The notes below the pieces were generated by a model, which was not told where the DNA came from, ran no database searches, and saw nothing but the letters and a program-made list of their open reading frames with translations. From Rhea pennata (Eukaryota > Chordata > Aves > Rheiformes > Rheidae), in the NCBI RefSeq assembly GCF_028389875.1, contig NC_084668.1, positions 24,782,993 to 24,846,992 of the forward strand: a stretch of 64,000 bases of DNA, in the 5' to 3' direction. The first letter of the stretch is position 1, and each line of letters begins with the position of its first letter. Both the position numbers and the translations under genes were made by a program. Shown piece after piece: positions 1-13,221 of the stretch.

Positions 1-490
1 ATGTGTGAGAAATAAATCCAAGAGCCATTTTTACCGAGGAAAAGAAACACACGAAGAAAAAAAAAAAGTTTAGAAAAGTGTCTGTAAGGTAAATGCTTCA
101 GGACAGCATCCTACACCTAGATAGATTCAAGTATTTCCCAGATTCGCGTGAATATGGTGGTTAGAGAGCATGAGTTTAAAAAATGCCTCTCCCAATCCTG
201 TCAATCTCACACTTCCCTGCCCGTTACTGGCCCATCCGCAGCAGCCTCATTAGCTACCACTTTCCGTACATAACATACGCGAGACGTTTCCCATTTCTTC
301 CAACTCAAACCGAAATCACAGAAAAGCAGACACACGTGCCCCGCTCCGCGGCGGCGGGGCGGCCGCGGGGCGCCCGGGCCGGGGGGCAGCGCCGAAAGCG
401 GGCTCGGCGCGGGCGGCCCGGGGACCCGCCGCCGCGCCCTGCCGCCGCCCCGACGGCCGGGCCGGGCCGGGCCGGGCCGGCCCGGGGCAG
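1..490 (-). other. EVX2 3' flank and probable 3' UTR
   Basis: This stretch lies beyond the EVX2 stop codon in its direction of transcription and probably carries the start of its 3' UTR. Positions 340-490 are extremely CG-rich and include a GGGCC tandem run at about 456-482, directly next to the stop codon. Positions 1-330 are AT-rich and look like ordinary non-coding sequence. I saw no polyadenylation signal on the minus strand here, so the transcript probably continues past the window edge. No other gene is visible. Confidence 0.5.
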
Positions 491-754
491 TTATCTGGTG
501 AGCGGCGCCTCCTCCCGCTGGTCGGGCGAGGCCACGGCGGCCTTGCCCAGCACGGCGGCCGAGTAGGGCAGGAAGCCGCTCTCGGGGCGCTGCGCCGCGG
601 CCGTGCAGGGGAAGTCGGCGGCGGCGGCGGCGGCGGCGCCCCGCGAGCCCAGCGCCGAGGCCGCCGCCGCCGCCGCCGCCGCCGTCTGGCTGCTGTGGCA
701 GCTGAGGCAGGAGCAGGGCGCCGAGCCGCCCCCCGGCGCCGAGCCCGCCGCCGC

Positions 755-785
<31 letters not shown>

Positions 786-3470
786 GAGGCGGCCGCGCTG
801 CTGTTGAGGCCGGCGGCGGCGGCGGGGGCCTGGTAGAGGCCGGGGTGGCGGAAGCTGCAGAGCAGCTCCGGGCGGGAGTAGGGGTGCGAGAGGGCGCGGA
901 AGGTGTCCAGCGGGCGGATGGAGGTGGCGAAGGGCGAGGCGGCGGCACCCGAGGCGGCGGCGGCGGCGGCGGCGGCCGTGACCCCGACGTGCGGGTAGTA
1001 GTGGAGCGGGACGTGGGAGTGGAAGGGGTAGGGCAGGCTGCCCGTGGCCGCCGCGTGGGTCATCATGTAGGTGTAGAAGCTGGGGTCGGCCGGGTGGGGC
1101 CAGGACATGGCCAGGCGCTGCCGCTTGTCCTTCATGCGCCGGTTCTGGAACCACACCTGCGCGGGACACAAGCACAGCGCGGCCTTAGCCCCGCTCCGCG
1201 CCGCTGCGCGCCCCGCCGCGGCCCCCGGCTCGGCCACCGCCGCCTCGCCCGTGGCCCGAGGGGAGCCGGGCAAACGCCGCCCCGCGGAGGCTCCCTGCGG
1301 CCCGAGTCCCACGGGTGTCCCCGGAGGCTTCCCCTCTCCCCCCGCAGCGGAGGGCTATTACCATATGGCACCGCCGCGTCCATCCCTCCGCCTCGGCCTC
1401 CCCCTGCCCTTTCTGATAGCTGTGTTTATTTTCTCTCCCCTCTACTCTTAGGAAACGCGCTAACGCAATAAAAATTGACAGGGAAAATAAAAGAGCAAAT
1501 AAAAAGTTTTCGATGCGGAGAAGCAAACAAGCGGGAAGAACAACCGCTAATGGGGGCCGGGGCCGTGCTGTTTACCCGAGGGAGAGGGCTCGCTAGCCAG
1601 CCTGCTCGCGGCGGCGCCGCTGCTGCTGCGGGGCTCTGCGCGGGCGCGGAGCGGCGCGGGGGCCGGCCTACCTTGATGGTGGTCTCGGGGAGGTTGAGGG
1701 CGGCGGCGAGCTCGCAGCGGCGCGGCCGCGACACGTAGTTCTCGCGGTAAAACTCCTTCTCCAGGCGGGCGATCTGCTCGCGGGTGAAGGCGGTGCGGTA
1801 CCGCCGCACCTGGTCGGCGCCCGAGCCCGAGGCGCCCAGGGCGCCGGGGCCGTGCAGGCCGGCGGCGGCGGGGCCGGCGGCGGCGGCGGCGGTGCTGGGC
1901 GCCGGGCTGCTCTCCGCGTAGCCTGCGGGGCGAGCGCACAGCGCTGAAACCGGCTGCGGTTGCGCGGCTCGCGCGGGGCGAGGAGCCGCGTCCTGCGCGC
2001 CGATAATTAATGCTAGCTGTCAGTGTTACAAATTGCTGCTGTTAATAGAATCAATAAAGTTGGGTTTTGTTTTGGGGGGTGGTTTTTTTTTAAGTCACTT
2101 CATAACCGCATTATTCTAAGTAAATCGGGCATTTTCGGTAATTACAGCATGGCAGTGTCTGGAGCAGGCGAGCCCCGGGAAGAGCAGGGCAAGGGCACGG
2201 GCCGGAGCTTGGCGCCCAGAGCTCGGGGCTCTGCGCTGGTTTTTGCCCCTCCGAGAGTCTTTCTTATTTTCGTTTGAGACGCACGAAATAAGAGCAGACA
2301 TAAAGCCAATTTTTCCCCCCCGCTCGTTACGTCTAGGATTCCTTCCTTTCTTTGGCACATTTGACGAAAAAGGTATGCACCGTGGCCCCTAGGAAATCCG
2401 CTGCTCACCTGGCTCCCTCTTCCCCAATTCCAGCAATAATAACAACAATCGTCCACCAACACTCCCTGCAAAGTGGGAACGAACCGAGGCTGTCTAAAAT
2501 CCTCTGTTACAAACAGAGGGAAAGCGAACAATGCCCAATTACTGCTAAATGCACACACAATGGCACGCTGCACACACACAGAGAAGGGCAAACGTGAACA
2601 AATACAGACGTTTTCCACGCACTTCTCTCTCTCTCTCCCCTCTCTTATTTAACCTACACACACACACATATATATACACATATAAATAGCTGGAGAGATA
2701 CAGAGAGCTCTAAGAGCTCTAGAAAAAAAATAAGGAGAAAGCATTCCCTAAATATAGGTGAGTGGATAATTGTGCCCGCATATATTCTGGATATATACAT
2801 CTACATACCAATGGATTTGGGCATACACACACACACCAGCACAGGAGCTATCCGGGCAGTGTATCTCGTCTGTCGTGATAAGGCAGTAATCACAATAATA
2901 TTTTACAGCCTCGAGCTCTGTCTTTGCAGAAGAGAGAGCGCTGTTTCTAGAGGCGAGCAACTTTGGTGGCGGTGGGTTTGTTTTGTTTTTTAAAATCCAA
3001 TTTGCAAAGTGCAGGGCTTAGATGGAGATGATAAACGAAGAGTTACCTTTGTTATTGTTTTCCTTCAGCTGGGAGGAAGTCAGGCTGGCTGGGGAGCGGA
3101 GTGCGGAGCAGCCCACCTCCACATCACTGTTCATATCTGCCTCTTGAGCAACTTCCGAATAAAGGCTAATTTTCTTCCTGCTTTCCGACGAAGGGATTTC
3201 GGACGAGACGGTGCTTTCACTGCTCGGATGTTGAAGATTGAATAAAGTGTCTATTTCAAATTTTCCTTTGGCAGAGATGTCCCCTATAGCGCTATGCAGA
3301 GAGGCGGAAGTTAGTCTCGGGCTGAGGCGACCACTGTGTTGAGAATTTTCGAGGGCCTCCAGCACGGCATTTCCAGCTGAGTCTGACAAATTCGAGAGCC
3401 TTTTGCCAGCTGTAGGGCTGTGTAGCCCTCTCTCCATCAGGATCATCTCTTTTCTTATTCTTTCCATCAT
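491..3470 (-). CDS. EVX2: EVX2, even-skipped homeobox 2 transcription factor (3 coding exons)
   Basis: EVX2 is a nuclear homeodomain factor of the even-skipped family, linked to the posterior end of the HoxD cluster and transcribed divergently from HOXD13. The coding exons on the minus strand are 3470-3047, 1922-1672 and 1156-491, giving 446 residues; human EVX2 is somewhat longer, as I remember it. The start MMERIRKEM matches the family. The exon 1 donor reads AAAG/GTAACT, exon 2 has acceptor GCAG and donor AAG/GTAGG, and exon 3 has acceptor GCGCAG. The homeodomain is at about residues 180-239 and is split between exons 2 and 3 just before [11 protein letters not shown]. The C-terminal half has several alanine runs (longest about 13), a Cys-rich CSCLSCHSS patch and the family ending DEAPLTR-like (here EEAPLTR). 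A TATA-like string lies about 10 bases upstream of the first ATG. No disruption is seen. Confidence 0.95.
1672..1922 (-). CDS. EVX2: EVX2 coding exon 2 (N-terminal three quarters of the homeodomain)
   Basis: This exon completes a glycine codon (G/GC) with exon 1 and then encodes an alanine-rich linker followed by [12 protein letters not shown], the start of the even-skipped-type homeodomain. It ends after LPETTIK, at homeodomain position 46. The intron inside the recognition-helix region is characteristic of EVX genes and distinguishes this gene from its HOX neighbours, whose homeodomains sit in one exon. The upstream intron is 1923-3046 and the downstream intron 1157-1671; neither holds a recognisable gene. 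Confidence 0.93.
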
Positions 3471-6357
3471 CTCAGCTTTATAAAAAATGTCAAAGTTGCA
3501 GGGCTGGTCCTGTACTAATGATGAGCTGCAGCAGGGGCTAATTCACATTCAGCCCGGCAAGTGTCTCTAAATATTATTATCTCTTTTTGAGGGAGGCGTA
3601 AAAATTGTGGGATGCCAAAGCGAGGGAATGACTGGTCAAAATGACCCATACATCCTTTCTAGCCCGAAATGTCATTCATCAAAAAGTGGTGCTCGTCATT
3701 AAGGTACGAATGACGCTGTTCGAATAATCATTTATTGTAACAGGTTTATAAGCAAATAAATACAAGCTCCTGTCAGTGGATAATGAAGGCGGCTTCTGAG
3801 CAGACAAATATATCCAGGTGGAAAGAAAGAAAGACAAGAAGTGAGGAGTAAAGCGCTTGTCCTTAGCGTGATCAGATCCTGCTGGAATTGCTCTGGGGTT
3901 TGGCCTCTGGGGTGAAATTGACAGTCTGATTAATAAAATGAGCTGTGCAACATTTCCCCCTTCATTTAGGTGCATCATTATGCTCTGATTTTTGTTTTGT
4001 TGCCTTTTAGGTCCTAATGATGCAGCTTCTTTCTCATTTGTCCTCGGGCAGAACTACATGCTAAATGTTAGATAATGCTTTTCTTTATTATTATTTCGGA
4101 GGCGGATTTTAGATCACAACGAGAGGACACGCTGGAAGAAGACCAGCGGACAGAGAATCTCCTGCCGCTGACATCTATTTACTTTTCCCTTCCCGTTTCT
4201 GACTGCATTAGTACTTTTATTTAAGAATTATACAAGCACCCCACACACACATCCTCGCACGAGCAAACCTTACACTGAGACTTTGCAAGTACTACTGCTG
4301 CCGGCACGCACCGATTTAAGTGTACATACAGCAGTTGCCTGGAAATGGAAATGTTTACCATAATCTCTGTTTTCTAATATATTTTCTTTGTTGCGTCCTT
4401 AAATACAATCTCCTTTAGACTTTCTATAACCCTGCTTATCGAGGAAGCTAGCCGGTGATTTTTCTCCCCTCTGGGACAATACTCGGCGCTGTACGGTATG
4501 ATAGGTGCGGGGGAGGGGGGGGGAGAATAACCGAAGGACATTAAATACTTTCGTGATTTAAAACACTCCGTAGTCGTGTCATTTCATTCTAGCGGCAGGT
4601 TTCTTTCCAACCCTTTCCTTTTCCCCTCCCCACCGCCAAGAAATGCTACATATTTAAAAATTTAAAATGCTAAAATGATACGGGTTTATTGCCTACAGGC
4701 ATCAAACTAGTAGACACATATCATCTTTAGCCCCCTATTTCCAGAGTTACCTGTGGCTCAGTTAGCTCATCCCTCCGCTCTTTTCCGGGTGGTGTGGAGC
4801 GCAGCGTCTCTCGCACGCTGCGGGGGACACGGGCTACCACGCTCAGCAGACGTGACAGTCGGAAAGTCTCCCTTCAGTGATAACTTTGCTAGTAATAACG
4901 ATGCTGATGGCGACCATTTAAATGAAGATAAATCCTTCGTCGTTAGCATCTCTGGAGTACTCTTCAGTAGCTTCCCAAGCTTTATCCTCGCCGTGATTAT
5001 TTTTCACCCACATAATCTAATTTCTAGGCACTGAGAGTCTGAGTTTGATCGCCCGGAGAAACACCCCAGCGTTTCCTGTGATTAAACGTGGGTTTGGTTT
5101 TTTGCGAGGAGAGCTGTTCCTGCTAATGTTAAAGTCATACACATCTCCTAAGTTCTTGGGCTCTTGCGCATGATTCATAGCTCGAAAATGGGATACTTGT
5201 CAGATTTTTTTTAATAACGTGTTAAAGTCTCCCTAAACATTCCATGAAATATTTAGGAAACATTCTAGGCGTTGTTTGCAAAATCCAGCCTTCCATTAAT
5301 GAGCGTTTTATGTCAGCCCTTTGAAATGTGAATTTAGACTGCAGTGTGGTGTCCTGTGTTTTACAGCCCCCAAACCAGACAAAAGTAAATATCAAGTTTT
5401 CATTGCCCGCGGGCTCTGCGGCGGCGGGGAGTGCGGCGGCCCCTCGGGGCGCACCCCGGGGCCGCGGCCGCGGCCGCTCCGCCGCCGCCCCCGGGTGGGC
5501 ACCGGGCACCGGCCCCGGGCGGCGGCCCCCGCCGCAGCGGCGGGCTGGCGGCGCTTCCTGGAGCCGGCCCCCGGCTCGCCTTGGAGCGGCAGCCGCGGGC
5601 GGCGGGGGGCGGCGGGCAGCGCGGGCGGCCGGCGGGGATCGCCCGTCTGCGCCGGGCGGCCGAGCGCGGCCGGCGGGGCCGGGCGGAGGAGCGGAAGTCT
5701 GCGGGCAGGTTTATTGCTGTCGTTTGGCGCCCTCGTCTGTTTTCTTAAACGCTGTAACGGGGCGAGCATCTTCCCCCCTGCTTTTTCGAAAACCGCAGCT
5801 AAGATACCACATCTCCAGCGCACTCACGTGTGCACACAACCAAATCCGACATAACTTTATCCTCCACAAATGTTACTGCACCACTAAAAAGGAGGGAACA
5901 CCTTTTATGTTATTCAGTGCGAATGAACAGACTGTATGAAAAGTCCCAATGTGAGAAAAAGAAGTTACACGCAAGAGCAGCTGTGAGTGATCTTTATTAG
6001 TGTTATTTTATATTTTGCACCTTTTTAATAATACTGATACCTTAGTTTATGTACATTTTTTTAAAAATATAGCTACATTCATATGCAAGGGAAATTACAT
6101 GCCATAAGAGATGTTAATAATCTTCCTCTAAGTAGATATTAGGTAACAAAAACATTCCATGCAATGCAGTTAATCATTCCACCCCAAAACGTCAGGCCAC
6201 TTATAAACTAGTCATCTGATAGTTATGTTCCCAGCAAACGCGATCATTCACTACGCCCATGTTTGTAGTTTTTCAAAAACATCAGCTCAGCCTAAAAAAC
6301 TTTGGACAGAGTTTTCCAAAAGAGTATCTCAGCTTAAAGAACTCCGGCATTGGTGTG

Positions 6358-6370
6358 ACAGTAGGGGGCA
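6358..6370 (+). promoter_or_regulatory. Candidate CTCF site, EVX2-HOXD13 interval
   Basis: The string ACAGTAGGGGGCA fits the CTCF core (CCASYAGRKGGCRS) at every informative position except the first base. CTCF sites around Evx2-Hoxd13 help separate domains in mammals. That this site is bound is inferred. Confidence 0.45.
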
Positions 6371-8590
6371 AATGGGGAGGAAGTTACAGAAAGTGACAAA
6401 ATAAAGCGCGACGTTTTGTTAGACACTGTTTACTCAGTTGTTCTTATAACTTTATTTAGCCTCTGAGGCCTATGGCCAACGTGGTTTTTATTTTCACGTA
6501 AATTAATTGGGATTAAGATATTAAATCAACCAAACAATACCTCGGCCAGATTTTGGCCCTCGAAGCGGACTTGTAATGACGGGCTGGCTACGGGCTTCCT
6601 CCTCCTCGGCGATGGCCGCGGGCAGAGCGCAAACGGCGGAGGCGTCCGCGGGCGCGCAGCGCGGCCCAGAGGGGCTCGGAGGCGCCCTGCGCGGCCCTGC
6701 CGCCCCGGGAGGTGCCGGCAGCGCCAGGCCCGCGCAGGTCGAGGCCCTTCCTCTGGCCTGCCCCGCGCCAGCTGCGCGCAGGGGGCGGCGGCACCGGGGC
6801 CGGCGGCCGCGCGCAAGGCGCCGCGCGGACCGGGGGGGCCCGCGGCGCGGCTCCGCGGGGGCGCAGCGCCCCGCCGCGCCCGCCGCCCGCGCCGCGCCCG
6901 CGCCGCCGCCTGGCGGCGCCACCTGGCGGCGCGGCGCCGGCACTGCGCCCCCGCGGAGCCGCGCGCCTCCGCGCCTGCCGCCGCCCGAGCCATCGGCCGG
7001 CGCTCCCGGCGCGTAGCCTGCGCCGCGGCCCCGGGCCCGGCTCTTCTCCCCCTCCTCGCCGGAGAATTCAGAGCCCGCGCCCGGGCCTCTGCCCCCGGGT
7101 CGGATCCGTATCGTCCTGGTCGCGCCCGGCGGAGAGGCAGGGAGGGGACGAGGCAGCATGTCCCCGAGTCGCACGGGCTTTTAGGAGACACCCCTTCCCA
7201 AAGCGCACACAGCCGAGCTCCGGCGGGCGCCCGCGGCGAAGGGCTAAGCGCTGCCTGACGGCTTTGCAGCCAGCAGGCTTTCATTTCAGCGCTAACACAC
7301 AACGCTAGCCGAAAGGGCTCGGGCTAATACTGCACGTTAGCTCGCAGCGGCGGCAGGTCGGCGAGCTCGTCCCGTGTCGCGGTCCCCGGGGTCTGCGCGC
7401 CGGTACTGAGCAGGAGGCGGGGGCGAGAGCGCGGCCGGCCCCGGCCGCTGACCCGCAAGTCAAGTTCAACGCTCTCATCCGCCCCACCGCCCGTCAGCAC
7501 TTTGTGGAGGCCAAACAGGGAGTTTCGAGAAAACTTTTTCGTACTTGATTTTTTAAAAAAGTCTGAAATAAATAAAAAGAAAGCATGACACACTTTTGGA
7601 GAAAAAAATATTTTAACAATCATCCCTGTGTTGCTGTTAAACCCTTTATTATCGTAACTGGCTACTTTAAAGGGGAAGGGAAAAAAAAAAAGAAACCTAT
7701 TCTGTTTTGCTATTAAAATCTCACACAATTTAAAACTTAACAACAGAATATAATGAGCATGAGGAAAAATCTGGGGAAATACTGATCAATTGTTTTCCTT
7801 TGTCGTTTGCACTACCCGTTGGCCTCGGACAACTATAAATTTTTTCTACAGTAAATATTAACAAGAGAGGAGGAAGAGAAGTAACTTCCTAAAGATACAT
7901 CTACCAACGGCAAGCTCTGTCAAGGAAGATGGTGATAAAAGGGATTTGTTTTTCCTGGGAGAGAACAGGCACAGGGTAGATAGCAATTATAGACACCTAA
8001 GTCGGTTAGATCATAGCAAATACACTTGAGGAAATGAGATAATTTAAAAAAAAAAAAAATTCGGGCGGTGGAGAACACAGTAACTTTCTGCAATGGTGCT
8101 GCCTAGATCGTGTATTATGTAGATCCCAATGCAATGTGTAAATGGAAAAGGTAACGCAGCTCCGCGGAGCGCGGGACACCCACAGTCCCCACACCGGGGC
8201 AAGGGGACGATCTCCCACCCACGGAGGCGCAGCAGGCGCGCACGGCCCCGCGGAGGGCCTATCCCACGAGAGCTAATGCGAGGAGAGAGGCCGCGCGGAA
8301 AGCGCGCCCGGCCCGCACCCGCGGGGCCCTGCCCGCCGGGAGCGCAGCCACGCGGGGCCAGCGCGGACGCGCCGGGGACCGACGGCGGCCCTGGGGCGAG
8401 CATAGCATCCCGTCGTGCGAGGCGGTGCTCGAAACGTCTGGAGGCTGCTCTGAAACCCGCCCGGGCGCAGCTGGATCGCACCCCGAGCAGCTCCCACTGG
8501 GGCAGCTGTCGCAGCAGCGCTGGGGTTTTCTCGGGGCCGCCGCACCGTGACTTGCTTCGATGTACCGGAGCTTTCCTTTCCTTACAGCGG

Positions 8591-8665
8591 CCCTTTCCTT
8601 TCCTTTCTTTCTTTCTTTTCTTTGCTTTTCTTTCTTTCTTTCTTTCTTTCTTTTTTTTTTTTTTT
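8591..8665. repeat. CTTTC/TTTC pyrimidine microsatellite
   Basis: An imperfect TTTC/CTTTC array ends in a T run. It is a simple repeat without coding value. Confidence 0.85.
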
Positions 8666-10356
8666 AGTGTTTTGTCGGGATAGAAAAATTCTTCGCATTT
8701 ACTGGAAGACGGAACACAACGGGAAATGAGAACCCAAATGGAAAAGACGTTCAGAGAAATAGCCTATCGTTTCTTAGGACTTCATGGTGTTAGCAGTGTT
8801 TTCACTAGAAAGCTGAGTGCAGAGACATAAAAGGATGAAAAACTTGTGCCTCAACGAACAGTATTCCTAATTATGTAGGGTTTTATGCCCTGAGAATAAA
8901 TACCGATTCGGCTTATAACTCAGTGAAATACGTAATCATGTCTGGCTCACTTATTCTACTTTTAGCTGATTATTAAAGATTAATAGCAATTAAGTGGTTA
9001 GAGCTAATGAACATGAACTTGTATTTGCCATCCGGTTGTTGCTGTGATTACTGGCACCGGTTTGTCATTCCTCACCCCGCTTCCAGAAACTGCCAAAGAT
9101 TATTAGCCTGGCTACAAAACACAGCTTGGAGGTTGGCGATTACTGCAAGACTTTTCGCTTGCTCGCTCAGCCCCTTCGAGTGCCCCGCAGCAGAAAACAG
9201 GCCGGGCAGGGCTCGGCCGTCCTCGGGCGGAGGGTGCCCGCCGCTCCTGGGGAAGGGCATTCCCAAACCAGAAATCTCATCAGCAGTGAATTTCCCCTCC
9301 ACAGCGTCTGCCTTTCTTCTCTCCGTCGGGATAGTAAACACGGCCCACGCTCCCTTCTTTTCCGAGAGCAGGCGGAATTCGCCTTCCCTTTCCCGGGGAG
9401 CAGCCGCCTTTCCCAGGCCCTTGCTGCCCCCGGTGCCCAGGAGGGAGCTCGCGGCGCGAGTGCGGCGGCACTGCGGAGCGGGGGGAGCCGGCCCGAGGGT
9501 CCCGAGGGGCCGCGGCTGCGGCTCGCCTCCGCGGCCCGCGGCATTTCAAGCTCTTTGCGCTCCTGCAGCTTCCAGCCCGGCTCAGCGGGAGAGTCGAGTG
9601 AGACGACGGGGGGATTTGTCGCAGTTTAGGAATTTAGCTCCAGAACAGCCCTCCTAATAAGCCAGCGCTGCGTTTTAACCAGGCTGCCTTACCCCGGCAT
9701 GAACTGACACCGCAAGGGAGGAAAAGCCGCGTGTAATGAGTGCCAGGTTTAGCATCCTGCGCAGCGCTCAGCCCCGCCGCGATCCTGCGGCTGGCGGCAA
9801 GCGGACGGGGGATGGAGGGGGGCGCAGGGGGTCTCCCACGGTCCGAGAACTCCGCGGGGGCTGGGGGCACTTTGCCAGGCGCATCCGCCCCCCGCGGGCG
9901 CTGCCAGGCACAGGGTGGAGAGTGTCTCCGGGCTGCGGGGAGATCTCCGCGATAGGAGCGCGGAGCGGCGCGGAGGAGAGGCGCACCGCGGCCGAGCCGG
10001 GCCGCGCCGGGGCCCTCCGCCGGCGCTTTTGAAGCGGCGGGCAGGCGGGTGGGGGTGAGAGCGGCGGGGGCGAGGCTGGCCCGAAGGGCACCGGCGCCGC
10101 CGCCCGGCCCCGTGCTGCGCGCACCTCCCCCGCGCCGGGGCCGGGGCCGGGGCCGCGGCGGGGCGGGGGCGCGGCGGCGGTGGCTGGTGGGGGGGCCGTC
10201 GGTGCGGGCCGGGGGCTGCGAGCGTAGGGGGCAGTGCGGGCGGCGGCAGGGTCACATGCTCCGACGGCAGCCTATGAGCAGCCCCCCGGGCTGCGGCAAA
10301 CTAATCTGGAGCCGGCCGCCCCCACCCCGGTCCCCCCTCCCAACCTGGAGTTCGTT

Positions 10357-10364
10357 TTTATAAA
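10357..10364 (+). promoter_or_regulatory. HOXD13 TATA box
   Basis: TTTATAAA lies 92 bases upstream of the HOXD13 start codon used here, in an otherwise GC-rich promoter. A start site about 25-30 bases downstream, near 10388, would give a 5' leader of about 70 bases that includes the small upstream frame at 10412. Confidence 0.6.
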
Positions 10365-10443
10365 CGTACCGCCAGGATCCAACCTGTTGGAGGCAAATAA
10401 CAATTTGCACCATGCCCGGCCCGGGACCGCGCCGCCGCCCGCG

Positions 10444-12158
<1,715 letters not shown>

Positions 12159-13155
12159 TCTATTAGTTGCGGACAGTGATGGATATATAAACTCAGTTTA
12201 CTACCAGCTAAAGGCTTTTGGAAAGACTTGAAAACATATTTAATTTTTTTCTCCTTCCAGTGGTGGCGAAATTTTGTGAACAGTTTTTCGTGAAAGTCAG
12301 CGTTTTTCTTTCAGTCGAAAGGAGTGCTGGCAAACCTTGACTTATTGTTCTGTTTCTTCCTTTTTAAAATAATAATATTTTCTGTTTTTCACTGTAGGCC
12401 AGTATAAACGAATTTAAATATGTTGAACGGTTACAATTATAATTTTCTTAAATGCTTAACTCTTTGGGGTCTTTTTCTGTAAATCTTTCTCCGAACAACA
12501 GCCAGTGCCAAAAAGTGTCAGTTTTGATTTGGTATCGTAAACTTCAAAACGTGCCAACTGAAAAAAAAAAAGAAATAGGATTCGGAAAGCACGAGAAAGC
12601 CGGATTCTGGACCCACGGCAGCACCTAGCTCCTTCCAAAATTCGCGGAGTCCACCGGGATCCGGAGTGAATTGAGAAATGCGCGGAGGGGTAATGTCTGC
12701 AGTTGGATTTTTAATATCTTTTTTCGAGGGATTATTATATTCCGAGCAGAACTCCAGGTATTTCTCGATTGAGTTTAATGCTGTGATTTCGTTTTCAGCT
12801 GAAGGATTTTGTATTTCCCAGTCGAAAAACGCGCAGCATGTGGTAGGAAGCAGCCTTTCGGGGAGCCCGGGCAGGGCTGTCCCGGGGCGGCAGCGCGGTC
12901 CCGGCGCAGGCAGGAGCGCGGCCCCGGCCCTCGCCCCGGGCGGCCCCGGCCCCGACGGCGCCGGGCGCCGGGCGCCGGGCGGCGGCGGGGGCAGAGCCGG
13001 GCTGCAGCCAGGGAGAGCCTCCCTGCAAAGACGGGGGTACAAACAACGCCTATGTTGTACAAAATGTTGGATATGCGATGGCCTGCTTGTCCGAGCAAGC
13101 ACAAGGCTCTTCTCCTTCCACTTATCACGGCGTTTAAAAAGCTTCTGGTTGGAGA

Positions 13156-13221
13156 AATAAAGTTCACTGCTAACTTTCAAGTTACAAAAAGTAAACGGGT
13201 GTTAATGACAAAAGCAATAAA
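13156..13221 (+). promoter_or_regulatory. HOXD13 candidate polyadenylation signals
   Basis: AATAAA occurs at 13156-13161 and again at 13216-13221, about 1 kb after the HOXD13 stop codon. A 3' UTR near 1 kb is reasonable for this gene; which signal is used cannot be told. Confidence 0.45.

Larger units (their letters stand above)
3471..10443. other. EVX2-HOXD13 intergenic region
   Basis: No gene is recognised in this 7 kb. It alternates between AT-rich stretches and GC-rich islands at about 5400-5720, 6580-7110, 8160-8560, 9390-9560 and 9950-10350; the last runs into HOXD13. A pyrimidine-rich microsatellite is at 8591-8665 and a CTCF-type motif at 6358-6370. Open frames inside the islands occur on both strands and several phases, are rich in Arg, Pro, Ala and Gly, and show no domain, so I treat them as compositional. 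In other vertebrates this interval carries shared EVX2/HOXD13 regulation and a chromatin boundary. Confidence 0.6.

Noticed and set aside
3475-3490. TATA box of EVX2
   Set aside because: It lies only about 10 bases before the conserved first Met, so it cannot direct a transcript that includes that codon; kept only as a remark.
6906-6934. Duplicated CCTGGCGGCG resembling paired CTCF sites
   Set aside because: Two mismatches at key positions and located in a GC-only island where such strings are expected by chance.
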